Assembly: GCA_020026155.1 (NCBI GenBank)
Contig: JAHHQX010000004.1
Span: 1-64,000 of the forward strand
Direction of reading: 5' to 3'
DNA from: Actinobacillus sp.
GTDB taxonomy: Bacteria > Pseudomonadota > Gammaproteobacteria > Enterobacterales > Pasteurellaceae
Length of the DNA stretch: 64,000 bases
Part shown: positions 10,154 through 19,544 of the stretch, one piece after another
Layout of the letters: each line of letters starts with the position of its first letter
How positions within the stretch are numbered: the first letter of the stretch is position 1
The notes under the pieces: generated by a model
What the model was told of the DNA's origin: nothing
Database searches by the model: none
The model's input: the letters and a program-made list of their open reading frames with translations, nothing else
Translations under genes and position numbers: made by a program

Positions 10154-10408
10154 ATGGAGCTGGAAAATCAAATTAAACAATTGATTATTGATAGTTTGAA
10201 TTTAGAGGATATGCAAATTGAGGAAATTGACACCAATGCGCCTCTTTTTGGTGAGGACGGTTTAGGGCTAGATAGTATTGATGCGCTTGAACTCGGCTTG
10301 GCTGTTCAAAAAGCTTTTAATTTACAGTTAGAAAGTGAACAACAAAATTTACGCCAACACTTTGAAAGTGTTGCGACATTAGCAAAATTCATTCGTGATA
10401 AGGAATAA
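10154..10408 (+). CDS. apeE: APE acyl carrier protein 1 (ApeE)
   Basis: An 84-residue acidic acyl carrier protein. The phosphopantetheine attachment serine is in GLGLDSIDALEL, the DSx motif near residue 40. RBS AAGGAAAT. It is followed after 3 bases by a second carrier protein. Paired ACPs are a fixed feature of aryl polyene clusters. Confidence 0.9.
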   Translation: MELENQIKQLIIDSLNLEDMQIEEIDTNAPLFGEDGLGLDSIDALELGLAVQKAFNLQLESEQQNLRQHFESVATLAKFIRDKE

Positions 10409-10411
10409 TGA

Positions 10412-10675
10412 ATGACAGAAAAATTAACACAAGATCAAATTAAAGAACTTTTATTCAGTACACTTGAAACCTTATTTGAAATTGATCCTAAAGAGATTAA
10501 ATTGGATACCGATCTGCATGATGATTTGGACATTGATAGCATTGATGCCATTGATTTACTTGATCATATTAAGCGTGAAACGGGATATAAACTCTCTGCC
10601 GAAGATTTCCGTAATGTGCGTAAGGTACAAGATGTGATTGATGCAATTATGAAAATTCAAGATGCAGCAAAATAA
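10412..10675 (+). CDS. apeF: APE acyl carrier protein 2 (ApeF)
   Basis: An 87-residue acyl carrier protein with the attachment motif DLDIDSIDAIDLLD near residue 41. It is clearly diverged from the first ACP (10154-10408), which suggests different roles such as starter loading versus chain extension. Its last 14 bases overlap the next gene. Confidence 0.9.
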   Translation: MTEKLTQDQIKELLFSTLETLFEIDPKEIKLDTDLHDDLDIDSIDAIDLLDHIKRETGYKLSAEDFRNVRKVQDVIDAIMKIQDAAK

Positions 10676-11024
10676 AAAATTACCTTTATGGCAAAGTGAA
10701 CATTTTCAAGAAAATGAAGGTGTGCTTGAAGGCATTGTGCCAGAAGATTTAGTTTATTTGAAAGATCACTTTGCTGAGTTTCCTCTCGTGCCAGGTGTGA
10801 TAGAGCTACAGTGGGCGGTGGATTTTATCCCTTGCCTTATTGGGTGTGAATCTGTTGAGATTGAAAAAATTCAAAAATTAAAATACCAAAAGTTTTTACG
10901 CCCAAACGATCGCTTCGTGTTGAAATTAAAGTGGCAAGCCGAAAAACAGCAGGTACTTTTTGAATTGAAAACGGCTGGTGAAAACTGCGCCTCGGGGACG
11001 ATTAAAGTCAACGTATTATGCTAA
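10662..11024 (+). CDS. apeI: APE dehydratase subunit, hotdog fold (ApeI)
   Basis: A 120-residue protein with the FabZ-like segment DHFAEFPLVPGVIELQ holding the catalytic-type histidine. In known systems ApeI works with ApeP as a dehydratase pair that makes the conjugated double bonds. A candidate partner is at 19544-20008. The start ATG lies inside the end of the second ACP gene. It sits before the membrane gene here, whereas in the reference order the equivalent gene lies after the ligase, by my recollection. Confidence 0.78.
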   Translation: MQQNKKLPLWQSEHFQENEGVLEGIVPEDLVYLKDHFAEFPLVPGVIELQWAVDFIPCLIGCESVEIEKIQKLKYQKFLRPNDRFVLKLKWQAEKQQVLFELKTAGENCASGTIKVNVLC

Positions 11025-11569
11025 ATGTGGTGATTAGCGTTACGCTTACGCTTTTTACGATTGCGTATCCTATCGCATGGTGGGTGGATAGCCAGCAATC
11101 TATCTTACTGTATTTCCCCTATATTTTAGCTTTTTTATGGGGAGTAAAGGGACTGAGAAGTCCCGAGAAAAAGTTCAAAGTAGGATATATTGGCTTTGCG
11201 GTATTTTTACTTTGTATTGGATTCGCCAAAAATTTACATACCATGTATTGGTACCCTGTCATTATTAATGGGTTTATGTTAATACTTTTTGGTACAAGTC
11301 TTTGGACATCGCAATCCTTTATTGAGCGGTTAGCTCGTTTAAAAACACCTCATCTTCCTGAGCATGCTGTGAGATATACACGTCGCGTGACCCAGATATG
11401 GTGTATTTTCTTTCTATTTAATATTCTTTTTTTAACTGCATTAATTTGGATACAGGCTTATAGGTGGTGGGCGATTTACAGTGGTGGAATCGCTTATCTG
11501 ATAATGGGTATACTTTTTGTTGGTGAGTGGTTGATTCGCCAGCGAATAATAAAAAATGATGGGCGCTAA
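11018..11569 (+). CDS. apeG: APE inner-membrane protein, COG4648 type (ApeG)
   Basis: A 183-residue protein with about five to six hydrophobic helices (VVISVTLTLFTIAYPIAWW, ILLYFPYILAFLWG, IGFAVFLLCIGFA, WCIFFLFNILFLTALIW, GIAYLIMGILFVGEWL). Such a membrane protein of unknown function recurs next to the carrier proteins in aryl polyene clusters. It overlaps its neighbours at both ends. Confidence 0.75.
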   Translation: MLNVVISVTLTLFTIAYPIAWWVDSQQSILLYFPYILAFLWGVKGLRSPEKKFKVGYIGFAVFLLCIGFAKNLHTMYWYPVIINGFMLILFGTSLWTSQSFIERLARLKTPHLPEHAVRYTRRVTQIWCIFFLFNILFLTALIWIQAYRWWAIYSGGIAYLIMGILFVGEWLIRQRIIKNDGR

Positions 11570-11570
11570 A

Positions 11571-12866
11571 ATGTCTTCTTCTCAGCTAATTGCACAAGAT
11601 CCTGCATGGACAAAACAGGATTTTTTATATCGGATTGACCAAATTGCGATGGAGCTTAAAAATCGCAATATCCAAAAATGCGGTTTTTATTTTGACGATG
11701 CCGCATTGCTCGCTTGTACGTTACTTGCTTGTTTTCGTGCTAACGTAACCGTCTTACTGCCTCCTAATTTATTAGCTGAAAATAAACAATGGTTAGATGA
11801 AAATAGTGCGTATTTATTCACCGATAAAGATTTCACGACCTTTGGTATTTCACATAAAATTGAGAATCCCTCTTTAGATTTCCCTTACCAAAGCCAAAGT
11901 GAAGTATGGCTAAAAACATCTGGCAGTAGTGGAAATGCAAAAATTATTACGAAAAATGTGGCGCAAATGTGGGCCGAAGGATTCGCTTTACAACGAAGTT
12001 TACCTCTGCGAGCTGAAGACAATTTAATAGTTTTAGGCAGTGTTTCACCACAACATTGTTACGGGTTAAGCTTTCGCGTAATGTATCCGCTGGTGATGGG
12101 CTGGCAAATTGGGCGTAGCCAGTTGCCTTATCCAGAATTTTTATTAGCAGAAAGTGAAAAATATCAGCGTACATTATGGATTAGTAGCCCGGCATTATTA
12201 ACGCATTGGCAGATTCCTAAGCATTCTCCAGCACTTTCAACGATCAAAGGGGTCGTTTCGGCTGCGGGAGTTCTTCCAGAAACGACGGCGACTTATCTGA
12301 GTTCACATCTTACTTGCCCGATTATTGAAATTTATGGCAGTACCGAAACGGGGGCGATTGCTATGCGTTTACCTAAACAACATTGGCAACCATTACCCTC
12401 CATAAAATTAGGGCTTAACCAAGAGGCTTTATGGGTAGAAGGGGATTGGATGACAGGACGCCAACAAACCGCGGATGCTGTTGAGTTTTATGAAGATGGC
12501 TTTGCATTAATGGGGCGTATTGATCGTATTGTTAAATTAGGCGATAAACGCGTTTCACTTGCGAAAATTGAAAATCATTTATTTGCCCATTCATTAGTGA
12601 GCGATTGTTATGTCGCTCAACATCCCGTTAAAGCGCGCCCTGCTGCATGGATCGCTTTATCTCCAGAGGGACAAGCCTTATTGCAATCGCAAGGTAAAAA
12701 AGTTGTGGTAGAGGTATTACAAAGTTATTTACACCAGCACGAGGAAAAATTTGCGATCCCGCGATTTTGGCGATTCTGCGAAAAATTGCCACGTAATAGC
12801 CAATCGAAAATACTTAAAAAAGATTTTGATGTCATTTTTAGCCAACAGGACGAAACAACGCAATGA
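11571..12866 (+). CDS. apeH: APE aryl/acyl-ACP ligase, ANL superfamily (ApeH)
   Basis: An AMP-forming ligase of about 431 residues. The phosphate loop is KTSGSSGNAK, the A5 motif EIYGSTETGAIA, and the C-terminal hinge and lysine region GRIDRIVKLGDKRVS. It probably loads the aryl starter (4-hydroxybenzoate in E. coli) onto one of the ACPs. ATGs at 11556 and 11559 are alternative starts inside the previous gene. I prefer 11571, just past that gene's stop. No gene making the aryl acid is present in the operon, so the starter would come from the host, for example via chorismate lyase. Confidence 0.82.
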   Translation: MSSSQLIAQDPAWTKQDFLYRIDQIAMELKNRNIQKCGFYFDDAALLACTLLACFRANVTVLLPPNLLAENKQWLDENSAYLFTDKDFTTFGISHKIENPSLDFPYQSQSEVWLKTSGSSGNAKIITKNVAQMWAEGFALQRSLPLRAEDNLIVLGSVSPQHCYGLSFRVMYPLVMGWQIGRSQLPYPEFLLAESEKYQRTLWISSPALLTHWQIPKHSPALSTIKGVVSAAGVLPETTATYLSSHLTCPIIEIYGSTETGAIAMRLPKQHWQPLPSIKLGLNQEALWVEGDWMTGRQQTADAVEFYEDGFALMGRIDRIVKLGDKRVSLAKIENHLFAHSLVSDCYVAQHPVKARPAAWIALSPEGQALLQSQGKKVVVEVLQSYLHQHEEKFAIPRFWRFCEKLPRNSQSKILKKDFDVIFSQQDETTQ

Positions 12867-13588
12867 TTGCACCAAAAACGATTGTCATTATTCCGCATTA
12901 TAATCATTCAAAACTTATTGGGGCAGTCATCTCTGCACTCAAGCCCTATGATTTGCCGATATTAATTATGGATGACGGTTCAGCATTAGAAGAACGACAA
13001 AGACTCGCTCAGTTTGCTGATGAGAATGTTCATATTTTTTATTTGCCTGAAAATTGCGGTAAAGGTGGTGCAGTCAAAGAAGCGCTCATTGAGGCGGAAA
13101 AATTAGGTTATACCCATGCTATCCAAGTAGATGCAGATGGGCAACATCATTTAACGGATTTACCAAAATTTTTAGCATGTTCCCAACAATATCCAGAAAG
13201 CCTTATTTGTGGCAAACCTGTTTATGATGAAACCGCACCTAAAGCTCGCTTATATGGACGCAAAATTACCGATTTTTGGAATATGATTAATACATTGTCA
13301 TTCGATATTAAAGATGGAATGTGCGGTTTTCGCGTTTATCCTTTGAAAAGCTGTGTGAGCTTAATTCGCTATGAAAAAACAGGCGATCGAATGGATTTTG
13401 ACACGGAAATTTTAGTCAAAGCACACTGGCACCAGATCCCTATGCAATGGATTGAAACCCCTGTGATGTACAATCCAAATGGTATCTCTCATTTTCGTGG
13501 CTTAGAGGATAATTGGCTTATTAGTAAAATGCACGCGCGCTTATTTTTACAGATGTGTTGGCGAAAATTACAAGGAAAATCCGTATAA
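12863..13588 (+). CDS. APE family 2 glycosyltransferase (ApeJ N-terminal half)
   Basis: A 241-residue GT-A fold glycosyltransferase of the dolichyl-phosphate mannose synthase type. IIPHYNHSKLIGAVI starts the nucleotide fold, IMDDGS and VDADGQH are the acidic metal and nucleotide motifs, and GMCGFRVYP follows. It has no membrane helices. Start overlaps the ligase by ATGA and its stop overlaps the next gene. In the E. coli type cluster I recall the glycosyltransferase and an LpxL-like acyltransferase fused as one protein. Here they are two adjacent genes. Confidence 0.82.
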   Translation: MIAPKTIVIIPHYNHSKLIGAVISALKPYDLPILIMDDGSALEERQRLAQFADENVHIFYLPENCGKGGAVKEALIEAEKLGYTHAIQVDADGQHHLTDLPKFLACSQQYPESLICGKPVYDETAPKARLYGRKITDFWNMINTLSFDIKDGMCGFRVYPLKSCVSLIRYEKTGDRMDFDTEILVKAHWHQIPMQWIETPVMYNPNGISHFRGLEDNWLISKMHARLFLQMCWRKLQGKSV

Positions 13589-14511
13589 TGGCACAAAAAC
13601 ACTGGGCGAAAGAGCAGGAGCGTGGGAGCCTATTTTTCTTAAAATTAACGGCTTTTTTAGTGCGCTATTTTCCATTATGGATTATGCGTGGGATCACTTT
13701 TTTCGTTGTGAGTTACTTTTATTTAACAGGTAAACAAGCACGCCAAAGTGTTTACCATTATCAGCAGAATCTAAAGAAAACTTTTCCCAATATCAAATTG
13801 GGTCGTTTTTCCGTATTTCGTCAATTTCTTGCTTTTGGCGAAACCATTACTGATCGCTTTGCCGTTTGGCAAAATAAAATTAATGCACAAAATATAGTAT
13901 TAGACGATCCAGAGAATTTACAGCAACAATTTGGTAAAACTGAACGCGGGCAAATTTTAGCGATTGCTCATTTTGGGAATGTAGAAGTTTGCCGTGCATT
14001 GGCTGAAATGCAGGTTAAACAATTAAAACTAAATGTGTTAGTCCATCATAAGAATGCCGAAAAGTTTAACCAAGTGTTGAAAGAGGCGGGGGCTGAAACC
14101 TTATCTTTAATTCCGGTCGATCAATTAGACATGAATATCATGCTAAAACTTGCGAGTAAAATTGAACAAGGGGAATATATTGCGATCGCCGCTGATAGGG
14201 TGCCACTAAAAGGTGATAAAACCTGTTTGGTTGATTTTCTTGGAGAAAAAGCCAGTTTACCGCAAGGCGTTTGGCTTTTATCAAGTTTATTGAAAGCGCC
14301 AGTAAACAGTATTTTTTGTATTAAAGAACATAATCATTATCGGATAAAATTTCAAAAAATTTGCGATCCGATTACTGGGCGCGGTCCGCAACGGGAACAA
14401 AATATTCAACTTGCCGCCCAGCACTACGCCAATTTATTAGCGAAGGAATGTTATGCTTATCCATTAAATTGGTTTAATTTTTATCCATTTTGGCAAAACA
14501 ATCATGCGTAA
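13588..14511 (+). CDS. APE LpxL-like acyltransferase (ApeJ C-terminal half)
   Basis: A 307-residue member of the lipid A late acyltransferase superfamily, with an N-terminal membrane anchor (PLWIMRGITFFVVSYFYL), the IAHFGNVEVCRAL block (the H-x4 to 5-E type active site) and AADRVPLKGDK. I chose the ATG at 13588, which overlaps the glycosyltransferase stop as TAATG, over an in-frame ATG at 13555. It is presumed to transfer the polyene acyl chain to the lipid carrier at the inner membrane. Confidence 0.8.
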   Translation: MAQKHWAKEQERGSLFFLKLTAFLVRYFPLWIMRGITFFVVSYFYLTGKQARQSVYHYQQNLKKTFPNIKLGRFSVFRQFLAFGETITDRFAVWQNKINAQNIVLDDPENLQQQFGKTERGQILAIAHFGNVEVCRALAEMQVKQLKLNVLVHHKNAEKFNQVLKEAGAETLSLIPVDQLDMNIMLKLASKIEQGEYIAIAADRVPLKGDKTCLVDFLGEKASLPQGVWLLSSLLKAPVNSIFCIKEHNHYRIKFQKICDPITGRGPQREQNIQLAAQHYANLLAKECYAYPLNWFNFYPFWQNNHA

Positions 14512-14953
14512 GAAAAAACATGTATTTTTAAGTCATATCAGTGAATATGAAATTCCATTTTTTGATGTGGATTCAATGAATGTGGTTTGGCACGGCTATT
14601 ATGTGAAGTATTTAGAAATGGCACGTTGCGCCTTTTTAGAAACCATTAATTACCATTATGAGATCATGCGAGAGCAAGGCTTCGTCTGGCCGATCGTGCA
14701 ATTAAATTTAAAATATGTTCGTCCCGCCCATTTTCGCCAGAAGATTGAAATTGAAGTACAAGTTATTGAATTTGAAACCTGTTTTAGACTGGATTACATT
14801 ATTCGCGATAAGGCAACACAAACGAAATTAACCGAGGGTAGCACAACCCAAGCTGCTGTGGAGATCGCCACTGAGAAAATGTTAATTCCGACTCCTCAAG
14901 CATTCCAAATGGCGATCAGAACGGCAAAAGGATTTAAGGAAAGTCATGCGTAA
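14504..14953 (+). CDS. apeK: APE thioesterase, 4HBT/YbgC type (ApeK)
   Basis: A 149-residue hotdog thioesterase. FFDVDSMNVVWHGYYVKYLEMAR carries the YbgC/4HBT active-site block, with the second Asp of DVD as the catalytic-type residue. It overlaps its neighbours by 8 bases at each end. It could release or proofread stalled acyl-ACP intermediates. The substrate is inferred from context. Confidence 0.8.
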   Translation: MRKKKHVFLSHISEYEIPFFDVDSMNVVWHGYYVKYLEMARCAFLETINYHYEIMREQGFVWPIVQLNLKYVRPAHFRQKIEIEVQVIEFETCFRLDYIIRDKATQTKLTEGSTTQAAVEIATEKMLIPTPQAFQMAIRTAKGFKESHA

Positions 14954-15545
14954 CAAGATTATTTTATTATTAACGTTGATGAGTGGTGTTCTCTTTTCGC
15001 AAAGTGTATTCGCCTTAACTCAGCAACAACTTATGCAACAATTACAAAAAGCAGAAACCGTACAGGGCGATTTTACTCAAACCCGTTTTTTACAAGCGCT
15101 ACCAGTTCCGATTAAAAGTACGGGGACTTTTGCGTTTGCTTTGCAAAAAGGTTTACTTTGGCAAATGCAAAAACCGTTTGCAACGACGGTACGCGTAACC
15201 CCAACGGGCATTGCGCAGTGGGCAAATAACCAATGGCAAGCGAGCCAAAATCCGACCCAGAACCAACAAATTGCCTTGTTCCTAGGTTTATTATCGGGCG
15301 ATATGTCAGCTTTAGAAAAAGAATTTAAAATCACACTTTCTGGTCAAGCTAATCATTGGCAATTAAGCCTTATCCCAGATACGCTTTTGCTTAAACAAAT
15401 TTTTACTCAAATTACACTGAAAGGCGATAAAGCAGTGCGTCAAATTGTTTTGCAAGAAAAGCAAGGTGATAAAACGCAAATTGACTTTACGCAACTCAAA
15501 GTTAACCAACCGTTGCCTCTAACGATCAAGAAGGCTTTTCAATAA
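14946..15545 (+). CDS. apeL: APE LolA-like periplasmic carrier (ApeL)
   Basis: A 199-residue secreted protein with a signal peptide (MRNKIILLLTLMSGVLFSQ, cleavage after SVFA) followed by a LolA/outer-membrane lipoprotein carrier-like domain (TVQGDFTQTRFLQALP, KSTGTFAFALQKGLLWQ). Its likely job is to carry the lipid-linked polyene across the periplasm, working with the MMPL exporter that follows. Confidence 0.82.
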   Translation: MRNKIILLLTLMSGVLFSQSVFALTQQQLMQQLQKAETVQGDFTQTRFLQALPVPIKSTGTFAFALQKGLLWQMQKPFATTVRVTPTGIAQWANNQWQASQNPTQNQQIALFLGLLSGDMSALEKEFKITLSGQANHWQLSLIPDTLLLKQIFTQITLKGDKAVRQIVLQEKQGDKTQIDFTQLKVNQPLPLTIKKAFQ

Positions 15546-15546
15546 A

Positions 15547-17826
15547 ATGTCGATGCGGATTGTGCGTACTGGATTCTTACTATTAGTGCTGGCAATGACA
15601 GCACTTTTAGGTATCGCATTGCAAAAAGGGACGGCTGTTGAAACCGATTTGCAAACCTTATTGCCGAAAGAGCAACATCTCACTGCATTACAACGAAAAG
15701 TAGATGCAATTCAAGAGCGACAATTTGCAGAACAAATGATTGTGTTGATCGGGAATAAAAATAAGCAACAGGCAGAAAATGCTGCGCAGCAAGCTGCAGA
15801 GTTTCTTGGAAACACGCATTTATTTGCACCGATAAATTTAAAACAACAGCCTAATTTGGATACCTTAAAAGCAGAAATTAATCAGCTTAAAATTGCTACG
15901 TTACCGCAAAGCGAACAACGCACTATTTTGAGCGAACCGCAGACCTACTTTCAGAGATTAGCACAACAAATTGTTAATCCTTTTAATCAACAAAATTTAT
16001 TAAATTTTGCACAAGACAGTTTTGGTTTCGGGCGCTTTGTTTTACCCCAACTTCAGGGCGACTCACCGATCCAGTGGGATAGTCAAAGTGGAATGCTATG
16101 GACCAAATACCAACAAACTTACTGGGTATTATTACCGTTACGTTTAAAAAATGCGGATTTTCTGCAAGATAATTCTCAATTTTTAGCCCAAATCCAACAA
16201 CTAAAATCGCAAGTAACCGCGACAGGCAATCAAATTTTAATGACAGGTAGTGCGTTGTTTTCAAGCTATGCAAAACAACAAGCGCAAAAAGAAATGACGG
16301 TGATGAGTATTTTAGGGATTAGCCTAACCTTAGCATTGTTACTTTTTGTGTTCAGAACGTGGCGAGTTTTTTATTTATTTATTCCTATTGGAATAGGGCT
16401 TATTTGCGGAATGACAAGTGTTATTTTGTACTTTGGGCAAATCCATGTCTTAACTATTGTGATAGGAACAAGTCTAGTCGGCGTGCTGATCGATTTCCCA
16501 TTGCACTGGCTAGTATCGACGTGTGGAAAACCACAAACTGCATCGCCTGTTGTAATGAAGCAATTACAAAAAACCTTTTTTATTAGTTTATTGGTAACGT
16601 TAATCGGCTATGGCTTGTTGGCATTTACGCATTTACCCATTTTGCAACAGACCGCCTTGTTTTCGGCAACCGCATTAATTTGTGTAATGTTAGCAACTTG
16701 GCTTTTTATGCCGATTTTGTTTAAAGGCTACAAATTACAAAAAATTTTCCGATTTTCGGGGCGTGTGCATTTTAAAATCCCAAAAAAAGTTAAGACGATG
16801 GGTGGATATGCGTTTATTATTTTTGTGGTGGTGGGGATTTTCCGCAGTCAATGGCATGATGATATCCGCCAGTGGGTGAATTTACCGAAAGCCTTATTGC
16901 AACAAAGTATGGCGATCCGTGATATCACCAAGATTGATCTCAGCCAACAATATTTTCTCGTGCAGGCCGATAATCCGCAAGCATTGTTGCGAAAAGATCA
17001 GCAAGTTTCTGCATGGTTACAAACACAGCAAAAAAGTGGGGCAGTTGGTCATTTTCAATCGCTAGGCGAATGGTTGAATACGGCAGAACAACAACGTGAG
17101 TTTATTCATAAATTCCAACAGCTACCGCCTTCTGTTTATGCGCCCCTTGCTGAAATTGGGATTCCAGCGGAGTATTTACAAAAGCAAGCGCAAAGCTTAA
17201 CGCAAACACCAATTTTAGATTTAGAAAATGCGGTAAAATTACCATTGGCGCAAGCGAAGCAACGCTTATATTTAGGTGAAGTGTTACCCAAAATCTATGT
17301 GAGTATTATTCCCGTTTCAGGGGCGACAAATTCCGCGCTTATGCAACATTTTGCCAAAAAGATTGCGGGCGTGACTTGGCAAGATAAGCGGCAGGCGCTT
17401 AATCAAACTTTCCAACAAACTCGCGATCAGGCGTTAGGTTTAAAATTATTATCCTTTTTGCTCGCTGCATTACTTTTATTTAAATTTTTTGGCGTGCGTG
17501 ATACGGCAAAAATTTTGAGTATCCCTTTCGCCGCGATCATAATTACGATTGGATTATTAGGTTGGTTAGCCATTCCGATTAGCCTATTTTCGCTCTTTGG
17601 ATTGTTACTGGTTTCCGCAATTGGCATTGATTATGCCGCGTATGTCTTTAGTGTGCCAGACAAAACAACAGGGCGTTATTTTACGATTCAACTTGCGGCG
17701 ACCACAACCTTGATTTCATTTGTTCTGTTAGGGTTAAGCTCAACCCCTGCCGTAGCAGATTTTGGTTTTAGCGTCAGTATCGGGACGATCGTGAGTGTAA
17801 TTTTAACGTTTTTGGTGCATAAGTAG
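15547..17826 (+). CDS. apeM: APE exporter, MMPL/RND family (ApeM)
   Basis: A 759-residue RND-superfamily permease. An N-terminal helix is followed by a large periplasmic domain (about 25-240), a membrane block of five to six helices (about 250-400), a second periplasmic domain (about 430-620) and a final membrane block. A small GxxxD-type motif occurs in VLIDFP and the paired IGIDYA, the acidic residues expected for proton coupling. It probably passes the finished polyene lipid out of the inner membrane to the LolA-like carrier. Confidence 0.82.
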   Translation: MSMRIVRTGFLLLVLAMTALLGIALQKGTAVETDLQTLLPKEQHLTALQRKVDAIQERQFAEQMIVLIGNKNKQQAENAAQQAAEFLGNTHLFAPINLKQQPNLDTLKAEINQLKIATLPQSEQRTILSEPQTYFQRLAQQIVNPFNQQNLLNFAQDSFGFGRFVLPQLQGDSPIQWDSQSGMLWTKYQQTYWVLLPLRLKNADFLQDNSQFLAQIQQLKSQVTATGNQILMTGSALFSSYAKQQAQKEMTVMSILGISLTLALLLFVFRTWRVFYLFIPIGIGLICGMTSVILYFGQIHVLTIVIGTSLVGVLIDFPLHWLVSTCGKPQTASPVVMKQLQKTFFISLLVTLIGYGLLAFTHLPILQQTALFSATALICVMLATWLFMPILFKGYKLQKIFRFSGRVHFKIPKKVKTMGGYAFIIFVVVGIFRSQWHDDIRQWVNLPKALLQQSMAIRDITKIDLSQQYFLVQADNPQALLRKDQQVSAWLQTQQKSGAVGHFQSLGEWLNTAEQQREFIHKFQQLPPSVYAPLAEIGIPAEYLQKQAQSLTQTPILDLENAVKLPLAQAKQRLYLGEVLPKIYVSIIPVSGATNSALMQHFAKKIAGVTWQDKRQALNQTFQQTRDQALGLKLLSFLLAALLLFKFFGVRDTAKILSIPFAAIIITIGLLGWLAIPISLFSLFGLLLVSAIGIDYAAYVFSVPDKTTGRYFTIQLAATTTLISFVLLGLSSTPAVADFGFSVSIGTIVSVILTFLVHK

Positions 17827-17832
17827 GTAAGA

Positions 17833-18327
17833 ATGAAAAAAATAGCGTATTTTTTATTGGGTATGATTTCGTTATGGTTGGCGGGGTGTACAAGTGCGCC
17901 ACAAGTCGTGCATTTCCCAGAAATTCGCCAACAAGTGCGCCTATTTAAAGTGGTGAAATTAAATTCCCAGCAGCAAATTATGAGCGAAAATATTCTTTCG
18001 ATTCAAATGATGCCAGACAAATGGCGCTGGGTGGAAGTGAATGCACTCGGCGCACCGCTTGCACGGGTTCAGCTTAATGCACAAGGGTGGCACAATGATG
18101 GTTTTATTATGCCAAATCCGCAAGCGGTACAATTATTTTCGGCGGTCGCAACCGCATTACAGCCCCAACAAACGATTTTCTTATTTAAACGAATTGAAAA
18201 AATGCCACAAAGTACAAAATTTTTCCCGAAAACAGGGGCGTGGTGGCAAACTCAAAAAATAGCAAACGGTTGGAAAATTCAGCTAGCCGATAGTAGTCAG
18301 TGGCAAATAACTGAATTAGAGGAATAG
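17833..18327 (+). CDS. apeN: APE DUF3261-type lipoprotein (ApeN)
   Basis: A 164-residue lipoprotein with a signal peptide ending in the lipobox LAGC, so acylated at about Cys19. A DUF3261-like domain follows. With the LolA-like carrier it resembles a LolA/LolB pair, suggesting an outer-membrane acceptor for the polyene. This is inference from context. A copy of the dispersed GGGGCGT motif lies inside the gene near 18228-18242. Confidence 0.78.
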   Translation: MKKIAYFLLGMISLWLAGCTSAPQVVHFPEIRQQVRLFKVVKLNSQQQIMSENILSIQMMPDKWRWVEVNALGAPLARVQLNAQGWHNDGFIMPNPQAVQLFSAVATALQPQQTIFLFKRIEKMPQSTKFFPKTGAWWQTQKIANGWKIQLADSSQWQITELEE

Positions 18328-18332
18328 GTCGT

Positions 18333-19544
18333 ATGAAAATTTATCTTAATAAACCCGCTATTTTGACCGCACTTGGCGAAGGAATAGAACAACATGTGGC
18401 ACAATTATTGCAAGGCTCGGCACCAGCGATCCAATGTCAAAATAAACTATACACTAGCCGAAATATTTCTGGCAAAGCCCAATACCTTGCGGGAATTGAT
18501 TGCCCATTACGTGCATTTCCAGAAGGATTAGATGCAAAACATCGAAGCCGTAACAATCAGCTACTTTGGCACGCTTTAGCGCAGATTGAAGATCAAATTC
18601 AGCTAGCGATTCAACAATTTGGAACAGTACGTATTGCCGTAGTGATGGGAACCTCTACGACGGGCGTGGATGAAAATATTCCATTTTTACAGTCGTTATT
18701 TTTGAATCAGCCCTCAAACATGGAATTTAATTATGAGCAACAGTATTTTAACGCGCCGGCTGATTTTATTGCGGAACAATATCAATTAAAAAATGTAGCT
18801 TATGGAATTTCAACTGCCTGCACCTCGGGTGCACGTGCCATTATGTCCGCGGCACGTTTATTAAGAGCGAATTTTTGTGATGCGGTGATTTGTGGTGGTG
18901 TGGATTGTCTATCGCCACTGACGGTAAGCGGTTTTGGCTCACTTTCTGTCTTAAATGAAGGACAAACGCAAGCATTTTCCCAGTCGCGTGCTGGGATCAA
19001 TATTGGCGAAGGAGTGGGTGTTTTTGTCATGACACGAGAGCCGCTAGCCGATTGTGTTGAATATCTAGGTGGTGGGGCGAGTAGTGATGCGTACCATATG
19101 TCTTCACCTGATCCAACAGGTACGGGGGCAAAAAATGCTTTTTTACAGGCTTTAAACCAAGCGCAATGCTCATCAGAAGCGATTGGCTGGGTTAATGCAC
19201 ATGGAACGGGGACGCAACATAATGATGCGATGGAAAGTATTGCCATCGCGGAAGTTTTTGGCACTGAAACAGCTGTGACGAGTACAAAACCTTATACTGG
19301 ACATACGTTAGGTGCGGCAGGCGCGGTAGAGGCGGCACTCAGTTGGGGAATGATTCATCGTCATTATAATCCGAATGGGCGCTTACCCCCTCAATTTTGG
19401 GATAAACACCATGATGAAAATCTTCCTCAAATTAAGATAACGGATGAGAATAGCCATTGGCAACAAGGTAAACGCATTGTTGCAAGTAGTTCGTTTGCAT
19501 TTGGTGGAAATAATGCCGTTTTAATTCTAGGAGAAAAAGACTAA
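18333..19544 (+). CDS. apeO: APE beta-ketoacyl-ACP synthase (ApeO)
   Basis: A 403-residue thiolase-fold ketosynthase with a complete Cys-His-His triad: Cys in ISTACTSGARAIMS, His in VNAHGTGTQHND, His in KPYTGHTLGAAGAVE. As an active elongating enzyme it should pair with the chain length factor at 8661-9407. The start GTATG follows GAGGAATAG. A USS core (ACCGCACTT) occurs near its 5' end. The TAATG overlap couples it to apeP. Confidence 0.88.
   Translation: MKIYLNKPAILTALGEGIEQHVAQLLQGSAPAIQCQNKLYTSRNISGKAQYLAGIDCPLRAFPEGLDAKHRSRNNQLLWHALAQIEDQIQLAIQQFGTVRIAVVMGTSTTGVDENIPFLQSLFLNQPSNMEFNYEQQYFNAPADFIAEQYQLKNVAYGISTACTSGARAIMSAARLLRANFCDAVICGGVDCLSPLTVSGFGSLSVLNEGQTQAFSQSRAGINIGEGVGVFVMTREPLADCVEYLGGGASSDAYHMSSPDPTGTGAKNAFLQALNQAQCSSEAIGWVNAHGTGTQHNDAMESIAIAEVFGTETAVTSTKPYTGHTLGAAGAVEAALSWGMIHRHYNPNGRLPPQFWDKHHDENLPQIKITDENSHWQQGKRIVASSSFAFGGNNAVLILGEKD

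Noticed and set aside
18800..19264. 154-codon open frame on the minus strand
   Set aside because: Antisense to the active-site half of apeO, which has full family signatures.
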